This document shows, one piece after another, positions 1 to 6,078 of a stretch of 6,715 nucleotides of DNA. How positions within the stretch are numbered: position 1 is the stretch's first letter; every line of letters begins with the position of its first letter. The notes beneath the pieces were generated by a model. It saw nothing but the letters and a program-made list of their open reading frames with translations, did not search any database and was not told the DNA's origin. The stretch lies in the NCBI GenBank assembly GCA_955652635.1, contig CATPBN010000206.1:1-6715 (forward strand), given 5' to 3'. The translations under genes were made by a program, and so were the position numbers. The DNA comes from an uncultured Gemmatimonadaceae bacterium (GTDB taxonomy: Bacteria > Gemmatimonadota > Gemmatimonadetes > Gemmatimonadales > Gemmatimonadaceae).

Positions 1-1553
1 CCGGGAGCAACGAATAGGGTAGCGCGCTCCGCCAGATTTGCAAGCGCGAAAGCGACTATGATTCCGGCTTCCATAGACACGAGTGTGCCACGCATACGTC
101 CGGCCAGCGGGCCGGCCCAGGCGCCGTACTCGAGGAACCGGTGATGCATGATGCCCGTCCCGCGAGTGTCGGTAAGGAACTCGGAGCGGTACCCAAACAG
201 TCCGCGTGCCGGAATTCTATAGAGTAGGCGGACCATCCCCTGCCCTGGATTCTTCATCTCCAGCATCCCCGCCCGGCGAGGGCCGAGCTTCTCGATGACG
301 ATGCCGAGGAACTCCTCAGGCACGTCGATCGACAGCTCTTCGTACGGCTCCAGACGTTCACCGTTCGGTCCCTCGCGGGTGATGACTCGAGGGCGCGACA
401 CCTGAAACTCGTACCCCTCGCGACGCATCGTCTCCATCAGGATGGTGAGGTGCAGCTCTCCGCGGCCCGAGACGGTCCATGTATCAGTCGAGTCGGTGTC
501 TTCCACTCTCAGCGCGACGTTTCTTTCCAGCTCCTTGAACAGGCGCTCCCGGATCTGGCGGGAGGTGACGAATTTGCCGTCCCTGCCGGCGAACGGAGAG
601 TTGTTGACCAGATAATCCACCGAAATCGTCGGTTCCTCCACCGAGATTCCGGCGAGCCGCTCCGGATGCTCGAGGTCGGTCACGGTGAGGCCAATCTCCA
701 CTCCTTCCAGGCCGGCGAGCGCGACGATCTCACCGGCCGACGCTTGTGGCACTTCGAGGCGGTCCAGTCCCTCGTACGTGAACAACCTGGTGACACGCGA
801 CTGTTCGGCCTTCTGCGAGCCATCGAGCGGCAACAGCGCAACTGCGTCGCCGACGTTGATAGTTCCACGTTCGATTCGACCGATGCCCAGGCGTCCGAGA
901 TATGGTGAATGATCGATCGTCGATATCAGCATCTGAAACGGGCCCGCATCATCATGTGGCGGCGCAGGAACGTGCTCGATGATCGCATCGAACAGCGGCG
1001 ACAGATCGACGGGAGTCACATCCATGTCCATCGTCGCCACGCCTTCGCGCGCGGACGCGTAGACAACTGTCGCGTCGAGCTGTGCGTCGTTCGCCTCGAG
1101 CTCGATCAACAGATCGAGCACCTCGTCGTGGACGCGCATGGGGTCCGAGCCGGGCCGGTCAATTTTGTTGATCACGACGATCGGCGTGCGATGCAGTGCG
1201 AGCGCCTTCCGCAGAACGAAACGTGTCTGGGGCATCGGCCCATCGAACGCGTCGACGACGAGAAGGACCCCGTCGACCATCCGAAGGATCCGCTCCACCT
1301 CGCCGCCGAAGTCGGCGTGACCGGGCGTGTCGACGATATTGATCTTTGTTCCCTTCCAGCGGATGGATGTGTTCTTCGCCAGAATGGTGATACCGCGCTC
1401 GCGCTCAAGCGGATTTGAGTCCATCACGCGCTCCATCACGACCTGGTTCTCGCGGAACGCGCCAGCCTGCCGGAGCATTTTGTCCACGAGAGTCGTCTTG
1501 CCGTGATCGACGTGCGCGATGATCGCGATGTTTCGAAATTCCTGCTTTGCCAT
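1..1553 (-). CDS. typA: Ribosome-associated translational GTPase TypA/BipA, C-terminus cut by window edge
   Basis: Translation-factor GTPase of the EF-G/LepA superfamily that binds the ribosome and acts in ribosome assembly and stress adaptation. I translated the frame from the ATG at 1553 to the left edge: about 517 codons with no stop. G-domain motifs are all visible: G1 HVDHGKTT at residues 14-21, G2 RGITI 53-57, G3 DTPGH 75-79, G4 NKID 129-132 and G5 SAR 167-169. A beta-barrel domain follows, then the EF-G-like part with GRGELHL at about 363-369, then the start of the TypA-specific C-terminal domain (RGTGIMHH, later AFALANL). Family members are about 600-615 residues, so roughly 90 are missing beyond the edge. 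The MAKQEFRNIAIIAHVDHGK start is typical, which fixes the ATG. The preceding Shine-Dalgarno is weak, only AAGG very close to the ATG. It lies 15 bases after the zinc transporter stop, so read-through transcription from that gene is likely. EF-G and LepA are excluded by the short G1-to-G3 layout and the C-terminal motifs. Confidence 0.97.
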   Translation of the reverse strand, partial: MAKQEFRNIAIIAHVDHGKTTLVDKMLRQAGAFRENQVVMERVMDSNPLERERGITILAKNTSIRWKGTKINIVDTPGHADFGGEVERILRMVDGVLLVVDAFDGPMPQTRFVLRKALALHRTPIVVINKIDRPGSDPMRVHDEVLDLLIELEANDAQLDATVVYASAREGVATMDMDVTPVDLSPLFDAIIEHVPAPPHDDAGPFQMLISTIDHSPYLGRLGIGRIERGTINVGDAVALLPLDGSQKAEQSRVTRLFTYEGLDRLEVPQASAGEIVALAGLEGVEIGLTVTDLEHPERLAGISVEEPTISVDYLVNNSPFAGRDGKFVTSRQIRERLFKELERNVALRVEDTDSTDTWTVSGRGELHLTILMETMRREGYEFQVSRPRVITREGPNGERLEPYEELSIDVPEEFLGIVIEKLGPRRAGMLEMKNPGQGMVRLLYRIPARGLFGYRSEFLTDTRGTGIMHHRFLEYGAWAGPLAGRMRGTLVSMEAGIIVAFALANLAERATLFVAP

Positions 1554-1568
1554 AGCCTTGTAAGGTAG

Positions 1569-2537
1569 CTAGGCGTGCAAGTGTCGCTCGCGATCGAGCA
1601 TGTCCTCCCGCTCCAGTTGAATCGTTACGTGTTCGATGCCGAAAAGCCGCATCGCGTCGTGGATGTGCCCCAGAACGTGCTGGTGCTGGTCCGGCTGGCG
1701 AACGATGCAGTGCGCACTCATCGCGACAAAGGCGGGTGTCACTGCCCAGACGTGTAGATCGTGCACGGATTCGATACCCGGAATCGCCTCTAGCTGCCGG
1801 CGCACCGCCGTCAAAGGAATGTGCGCGGGCGTCGACTCGAGAAGTATGTCGATCGATTCGCGCACCAGTCCCCAGGCGCCGCGCATGATGAGCACAGTCG
1901 TGAGAATTGAGGCGATGGGGTCCGCCATCAGCCAGCCCGTGTAGCGTATCAGAATCGCCGCGACGAGTGTGCCGACGCTCGCCAGCAAATCCCCCAGCAC
2001 GTGCAAGTACGCGCCACGAGCGTTCATGTTGTGCGAGGAGCTTCTGACGAGCACGCGCGCCGCAATCACGTTGACGATCAATCCGCCTGTCGCAACCGCG
2101 AGCATCAATCCACCCTGGACGTGTTCGGGCGCGCGCAATCGCGTCACGGCTTCCCAGAGGATCCCGGCAGAAATCAACAACAGCGTCGAGCCGTTGAGGA
2201 ACGCAGCGAGAATCTCCCACCGCAGATAGCCGTACGTCTTTCGCGGGGTTTCCGGCTGCTTGCTGAACCACGCGACGAACAGCGCCAGCGCGAGAGCAGC
2301 AACGTCGGTGAGCATGTGCCCCGCGTCGGCCAGAATCGCGATCGAGTTCGAGAGAAATCCGCCGATGACTTCGACGACGAGAAGCAGCGCCGTCAGGCCT
2401 AGCGCGATTCGCAGATCCCGGACTGGAGCGTCGCTCGCGTGCGAGTGGCCGAGCCCGTGGCTGTGAGCGCCGCCGTGCTGGTGTCCCTGACCGGGGTTGT
2501 GGTAACTTGTATCCGTGCTCGGTCGGCTGCTGGCCAT
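1569..2537 (-). CDS. Cation diffusion facilitator transporter, zinc-type (ZitB/CzcD-like)
   Basis: Predicted inner-membrane metal/proton antiporter of 322 residues that would export Zn2+ and possibly Co2+ or Cd2+ from the cytoplasm. The N-terminus is His-rich, with seven His between residues 13 and 33 (H13, H19, H21, H25, H27, H31, H33), as in ZitB-type proteins. Six membrane segments lie at about 42-62, 66-91, 106-127, 142-164, 176-198 and 202-222. The transport site is HxxxD in segment 2 (H74, D78) and HxxxD in segment 5 (H179, D183, in LHVLGDLLASVG). This HD-HD set is known for zinc-selective members. The cytoplasmic C-terminal domain carries the family motif HDLHVWAVTP at 259-268 and a further His cluster at 285-293. 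The frame is open far upstream, but that part is antisense to the divergent gene and is not transporter-like. The ATG at 2537 is the only usual start just before the His-rich part. A GAGGAG lies 13 bases upstream of it. The true start and the metal are inferred. Confidence 0.95.
   Translation of the reverse strand: MASSRPSTDTSYHNPGQGHQHGGAHSHGLGHSHASDAPVRDLRIALGLTALLLVVEVIGGFLSNSIAILADAGHMLTDVAALALALFVAWFSKQPETPRKTYGYLRWEILAAFLNGSTLLLISAGILWEAVTRLRAPEHVQGGLMLAVATGGLIVNVIAARVLVRSSSHNMNARGAYLHVLGDLLASVGTLVAAILIRYTGWLMADPIASILTTVLIMRGAWGLVRESIDILLESTPAHIPLTAVRRQLEAIPGIESVHDLHVWAVTPAFVAMSAHCIVRQPDQHQHVLGHIHDAMRLFGIEHVTIQLEREDMLDRERHLHA
2503..2508 (+). promoter_or_regulatory. Possible -10 element (TAACTT) for a leaderless CorC-family transcript
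   Basis: TAACTT fits the TANNNT form of a -10 box and ends six bases before the GTG at 2515. That is the geometry seen when transcription begins at the start codon itself. No convincing -35 box stands about 17 bases upstream, and the GTG has no clear Shine-Dalgarno, only a G-run further upstream. The short motif could easily arise by chance. The same bases contain the in-frame TAA that bounds the CorC-family reading frame. Confidence 0.2.
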
Positions 2538-3873
2538 AATTCTGCTCGTGCTCCTCAACGCGTTTTTCGTTGGCGCCGAGTTCGCTCTCGTCCGGTCCAG
2601 ACGGACGCGTCTGGAGGCGATGGTCCGAAGTGGTGACCGACTCGCCCACTTCGCCGTTCGTGCCTCCTCAAATATCTCCCGTATTCTCTCCGCGAGCCAG
2701 CTTGGCGTCACTCTGGCAAGCCTGGGTCTCGGCTGGGTCGCAGAGTCGACCGTCGGTGAGGTATTCGAGCATCTGTTCGCCAACCTCCCGTTCGCGGTCG
2801 AAGTGTCGATGCGCCTCACGCTGGCCGCAACCGTCGCACTCGTCCTCGTCACTTACCTGCACGTGGTGTTCGGCGAGCTGGTGCCGAAAGCGGCTGCGCT
2901 GAACCACCCCGAAGGGCTCGCGCGCTGGCTCGCCCCGCCGCTTCTGTTCTTCGCGTGGATCACGACGCCTTTCACCTTCATCCTGAACAAGTCGTCGCAG
3001 GTGATTTTGCGTACGCTCGGTCAGGAAAAGGCAGGCTCCGAGGAAGCCGTGCACTCGCCGGAGGAGATTCGTCTCCTCGTCGAGCAGTCGCAGGAAAGCG
3101 GGCAGATGCAGGCCCACGATGCCGACCTGATCGACGCGGTATTCGAGTTCTCCGAGAAGAACGCGCGCGAAGTCATGACGCCGCGGACCGAGCTGGTAGC
3201 GCTACCTGTCGAAGCGACGCTCTCGGAAGTGTTGGGCGTGGTTCAGGAGAGCGGGCTGTCGCGGTATCCTGTCTACGACGAATCGATCGACAATATCATC
3301 GGCGTGGTGTTGGCAAAGGATCTCCTCAAGTTGCTCGCACCGCGCGCAAACACGGACGCATTCGACCTTCCGTCAATTATGCGACCGGTTCACGTGATTC
3401 CCGGTTCGCGAGAGGTCGAAGAGGTTCTCGCCGACTTCAAGCGGCTCAAGGAGCACATGGCGGTCGTTCTCGACGAATACGGCGGAACGGCTGGCGTCGT
3501 GACGATGGAGGATTTGCTCGAAGAAATCGTCGGCGAGATTCTCGACGAGTACGACACTCCCGAGGATGCCGAAGCTCCGCTGCACACCCGCGCCGGGGAG
3601 ACACTCGTGCCGGGCAGCACCCACATCGGGGAGCTCAATGAGCACTTCGGTCTCTCGGTCCCGGACGAAGACAGCACTACGATTGGCGGCTACGTCTTCG
3701 GTGTGCTTGGCCGGCTGCCCGTCGTCGGCGATCGAGTGATCGCGGGCGGAGCGATCTTCACTGTGCGCGAGATGGACGGGCGGAGGATCGAGAGTCTGTC
3801 GGTCGATCTGCACTCGCTGGGCGACCGCCGTACCGCCGGGCGCGAGAAACAATCGACGCACACAGAAGCGTAG
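2515..3873 (+). CDS. CorC/HlyC-family membrane protein (CNNM/DUF21 domain, CBS pair, CorC_HlyC domain)
   Basis: Polytopic inner-membrane protein of 452 residues in the family of CorC, YtfL and 'hemolysin' TlyC-like proteins. The family is connected with divalent cation (Mg2+, Co2+) efflux or balance; the hemolysin label is historical. The membrane domain spans about 1-190, with the hallmark NAFFVGAEFALV at 15-26, hydrophobic stretches near 5-25, 62-78, 100-120 and 138-158, and GELVPKAAAL at 120-129. The two CBS motifs span about 215-335, with EVMTPRTE at 219-226, RYPVYDE 250-256, and VVLDEYGGTAGVVTMEDLL at 317-335. The C-terminal CorC_HlyC domain runs from about 355 to 430 (TTIGGYVFGVLGRLP at 388-402). 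The last 20 or so residues are polar and not conserved. The GTG at 2515 is the first usual start after an in-frame TAA at 2503, and later starts would cut the first membrane segment. It is divergent from the zinc transporter and convergent with pdxA, overlapping both. The transported ion is not readable from sequence. Confidence 0.95.
   Translation: MLGRLLAIILLVLLNAFFVGAEFALVRSRRTRLEAMVRSGDRLAHFAVRASSNISRILSASQLGVTLASLGLGWVAESTVGEVFEHLFANLPFAVEVSMRLTLAATVALVLVTYLHVVFGELVPKAAALNHPEGLARWLAPPLLFFAWITTPFTFILNKSSQVILRTLGQEKAGSEEAVHSPEEIRLLVEQSQESGQMQAHDADLIDAVFEFSEKNAREVMTPRTELVALPVEATLSEVLGVVQESGLSRYPVYDESIDNIIGVVLAKDLLKLLAPRANTDAFDLPSIMRPVHVIPGSREVEEVLADFKRLKEHMAVVLDEYGGTAGVVTMEDLLEEIVGEILDEYDTPEDAEAPLHTRAGETLVPGSTHIGELNEHFGLSVPDEDSTTIGGYVFGVLGRLPVVGDRVIAGGAIFTVREMDGRRIESLSVDLHSLGDRRTAGREKQSTHTEA
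2551..2556 (-). promoter_or_regulatory. Candidate ribosome binding site of the zinc transporter gene
   Basis: On the minus strand the six bases read GAGGAG, followed by 13 bases and then the ATG at 2537. The spacing is longer than the usual 5-10 bases, so the site may be weak or coincidental. It supports the ATG at 2537 because no other usual start codon lies between it and the conserved His-rich N-terminus. The site sits inside the coding sequence of the divergent CorC-family gene. Confidence 0.35.
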
Positions 3874-4714
3874 CGGCGATCATGCTCGAGGGATCCGCAC
3901 GATCCTGACCGGCGATGTCCAGCGCGGTGCCGTGATCCGGTGACGTGCGCGGGAACGGAAGCCCCAACGTGACATTCACGGCATTTCCGAACGACGCGAC
4001 CTTGATTGCCGTCATCCCGACGTCGTGATATGGCGCAATCACGGCGTCGAATTCGCCGCGCATCGCTCGCACAAAAACGGTATCAGCCGGAAAAGGACCG
4101 TCAATTCCGGCAGCGCGCGCCGCGGGCTCGAGAAGTTTGGTGTCTTCGCTGCCGAACAGTCCGCCATCGCCCGCGTGTGGATTGAGCGCGCACAAAGCTA
4201 TTCGCGGCGACGCAATTCCGAACCACGCTTGCAGTCCGTTGCGCGTGATGCGCGCGGTCTCGATGATGGCAGCTGCGCTCAAATTCTCCGCCACGCTGCG
4301 AAGCGGGATGTGGGTAGTCGCGAGCACCACGCGAAGCTTGTCGGAGGCAAGCATCATCGCGACGCTCGACCCGGTGAGAGCTCCGAGCATCTCGGTGTGA
4401 CCGGGGAAATCGTAACCGCCCGCGTGCAACGCAGCCTTGTCGATGGGAGCGGTCACAATTCCTTCGACGTCTCCCGCCTGCGCCATTTGAACGGCACGCT
4501 CGATCGCCAGCCCGCTGAGCTTGCCCGCCAGTGACGCGTTCGACCCTGCTCGCCAGTCTCCGATTGACTCGGCCACCTTGACTCCGGCGCCCTCGCCACC
4601 GATGACCACAACGTCACAGCGCTCGCCGACGCGTGGGTCAGCGAGCGCTTTGGCGATAATCTCCGGACCAATTCCGCGGGGATCCCCCGCGGTCATGGCA
4701 AGGCGCACTTTCAC
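3758..4714 (-). CDS. pdxA: 4-hydroxythreonine-4-phosphate dehydrogenase PdxA
   Basis: Cytoplasmic, metal- and NAD-dependent enzyme of pyridoxal 5'-phosphate synthesis (DXP-dependent route). It oxidises 4-phosphohydroxy-L-threonine to an unstable ketone that decarboxylates and feeds PdxJ. Its 318 residues begin MKVRLAMTAGDPRGIGPE, matching the family N-terminus. Substrate residues are visible in PGHTEML (H106, T107). The three metal ligands correspond to H135 (TTHIPLRSV), H180 (LNPHAGDGG) and H230 (PYHDVGM). LGLPFPRTSPDHGTALDIAG is at 250-269. The E. coli enzyme has 329 residues; here the core ends near residue 288 and a 30-residue Arg/Ser/Pro-rich tail follows. Residues 281-318 are antisense to the end of the CorC-family gene. 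The start is GTG, two bases after the surA stop, with no clear Shine-Dalgarno, so translational coupling to surA is likely. PdxA2/DUF-type paralogues share the fold, so the substrate is not absolutely certain, but the surA neighbourhood supports the vitamin B6 role. Confidence 0.95.
   Translation of the reverse strand: MKVRLAMTAGDPRGIGPEIIAKALADPRVGERCDVVVIGGEGAGVKVAESIGDWRAGSNASLAGKLSGLAIERAVQMAQAGDVEGIVTAPIDKAALHAGGYDFPGHTEMLGALTGSSVAMMLASDKLRVVLATTHIPLRSVAENLSAAAIIETARITRNGLQAWFGIASPRIALCALNPHAGDGGLFGSEDTKLLEPAARAAGIDGPFPADTVFVRAMRGEFDAVIAPYHDVGMTAIKVASFGNAVNVTLGLPFPRTSPDHGTALDIAGQDRADPSSMIAATLLCASIVSRARRYGGRPASADRPTDSRSSARPSRAQ
4674..4692 (-). repeat. Perfect GC-rich inverted repeat (8-base arms, 3-base loop) in the pdxA start region
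   Basis: Arms CCGCGGGG (4674-4681) and CCCCGCGG (4685-4692) flank a 3-base loop. In the mRNA the hairpin would occupy about nucleotides 23 to 41 of the pdxA coding sequence, over the conserved residues AGDPRG. The palindrome is certain. A role in tuning initiation at the weak GTG start is only a possibility, because the conserved protein motif itself favours such GC-rich codons. No U-tract follows, so it is not an intrinsic terminator. Confidence 0.5.
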
Positions 4715-4716
4715 TG

Positions 4717-6078
4717 CTACATCCGGAGCGACACGTAGGTGTGCTTTCTCAGATCGTCGAGGAGCTGTCGTATCGAGCGCTCCTCGGAGAGCTGTGCACG
4801 AATCTGCTCACGGATCTCGCCCGGGTTGTACTCACCTGCATCGGTTGCCGTCACGACCTGGAGCACGGCAAACTTCGGCTGCCCGCGCGGATTCGCGAGC
4901 TGGAAAGAATTGGTGATCGTCCCGGCCTTAGCACCGACCAATGCAGCCTGGTAAGAAGCTGGCAGAGAATCCCGATTGAAGGGCTGGAGCACTCCCTTCT
5001 CTTCGGTTGGATCGTGGTGCTTGGCGAGGAGCGTGTCATAGGGGACTCCCCGCCTCCAACGCGCAGCGACGGAGTCGGCTTCGACCTTTGCGGCCGCGAC
5101 ATCGGCCGAATCAATCACCGGCGCGATGAGAATATGGCGCGCTTTCACCTCCGCCGACTGGACGCGATCGACCCGAATGATGTGATATCCAAACGCGGTC
5201 TCGATCACCGGGCTGACGTCTCCCGGGTTCAGCGCGAACATCACCGCTTCGAATTCGGGGACTAATCCGCTCCCGCGCCGGTTCCAGCCGAGGTCTCCGC
5301 CGAGGGCTTTGGTGCCAGGGTCCATCGACTCGCGCTTTGCTATCTGCTCGAAGTCGCCTCCCTTCCGGATCTCAACGAGCAGCGACTCGGCGCGCGCCTT
5401 GGCCTTTGCTTTCGCCGCTGCGGAAGCATGCGGCGCTACGATGATCTGCCGGAAGGTGACGCTCGCGGGACGCTTCTGCAGATCCGCGCGGCTCCGCTCG
5501 AAGGCAGCTGTGACTTCCTCGTCCGTCACGTTCACTGGCTTCGCGCGCTTGCGTAGATCCGCAAACGCCTTCTGCTGAAGATTCTGCCGGCGATATTGGT
5601 CGGTGAGCGCCTTGCGATACTCCTCCGGCGTCCCAAGTCCGGCGTTGCGCAGCTCGGTCCGGTATTCCTCCTCCGACTTGAACTGCGCGCGAACACTCTT
5701 TAGCTGGCGATCTGCTGACGAAGTGATCTCGGACTCGATCACCTCGAGCTTCATCTCCTTGGCCTTCTGGACGAGGATTTCCTCGTCAATGAGATCGCTG
5801 AGAACGTTGCGCGCCAATGCCGCTTGCTGCGCGGAGTCCGTCGGCACCTGCAGCCCCTGTGCGCGCCTTTGGTTGATCGCGGTGAGAACATCGGTCCAGA
5901 GCAGCGGTTGTTCGCCTACGATCGCCACGACACGGTCGATCGGAAGCGCGCCGGCCGTGCTACGAGCAGCAGTGGTCGGGGTTTGCGCTCCGATGGCGAC
6001 AGGAATGATCGCGGCAACGGCGAGGAGTTGTCTCAGCATCCCTGCTCGTACACCGGCCGGTAAGCGTGGTTCGATCAC
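4717..6078 (-). CDS. surA: SurA-like periplasmic chaperone / parvulin-type peptidyl-prolyl isomerase
   Basis: Exported chaperone expected to escort outer-membrane proteins through the periplasm. It has 453 residues from the GTG at 6078. Residues 14-31 (MLRQLLAVAAII... AIGA, then Q32) form a signal peptide with a likely signal peptidase I site after A31. The SurA N-terminal helical domain follows at about 45-200 (RVVAIVGEQPLL, then DLIDEEILVQKA). The first PpiC/parvulin domain is at about 205-306 (LGGDLGWNRRGSGLVPEFE, FGYHIIRVDR). A second, degenerate one is at about 311-411 (KARHILIAP). The closing RKHTYVSLRM resembles the end of E. coli SurA. Domain 1 has Gln211 where parvulins usually have His; domain 2 keeps His315 but lacks the GGxLGW and last-His motifs. 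The gene overlaps the upstream isomerase-like gene by four bases (GTGA) and precedes pdxA by two. An ATG at 6039 gives a tidier signal peptide (440 residues) and is an equally possible start. A plain PpiC-type isomerase is the alternative name. Confidence 0.88.
   Translation of the reverse strand: MIEPRLPAGVRAGMLRQLLAVAAIIPVAIGAQTPTTAARSTAGALPIDRVVAIVGEQPLLWTDVLTAINQRRAQGLQVPTDSAQQAALARNVLSDLIDEEILVQKAKEMKLEVIESEITSSADRQLKSVRAQFKSEEEYRTELRNAGLGTPEEYRKALTDQYRRQNLQQKAFADLRKRAKPVNVTDEEVTAAFERSRADLQKRPASVTFRQIIVAPHASAAAKAKAKARAESLLVEIRKGGDFEQIAKRESMDPGTKALGGDLGWNRRGSGLVPEFEAVMFALNPGDVSPVIETAFGYHIIRVDRVQSAEVKARHILIAPVIDSADVAAAKVEADSVAARWRRGVPYDTLLAKHHDPTEEKGVLQPFNRDSLPASYQAALVGAKAGTITNSFQLANPRGQPKFAVLQVVTATDAGEYNPGEIREQIRAQLSEERSIRQLLDDLRKHTYVSLRM

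Noticed and set aside
450..1418. Two consecutive plus-strand open frames opposite typA
   Set aside because: They lie codon-for-codon antisense to typA, a usual effect of GC-rich codon use. Their translations resemble no family and typA is intact over the whole interval.
1405..2649. Long open frame on the minus strand (414 codons) crossing typA and the transporter gene
   Set aside because: It is a shifted-frame shadow of two clear genes, is rich in Arg/Ala/Ser/Gly, and has no recognisable domain.
2538..2852. Upstream extension of the zinc transporter frame to a 427-codon version
   Set aside because: The added 105 residues are antisense to conserved CorC-family sequence and unlike any transporter N-terminus. 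The ATG at 2537 sits at the normal position before the His-rich segment.
2955..3641. Plus-strand 228-codon frame inside the CorC-family gene
   Set aside because: It is an Arg/Gly-rich out-of-frame shadow inside the conserved CBS region.
3874..3960. Search for an intrinsic terminator after the CorC-family gene
   Set aside because: I saw no stem followed by a T-run in either direction, and the sequence is pdxA coding region.
6052..6061. Ten-base palindrome ACCGGCCGGT between the two possible surA starts
   Set aside because: It is too short and too GC-typical to call an operator; such palindromes are expected by chance in this composition.
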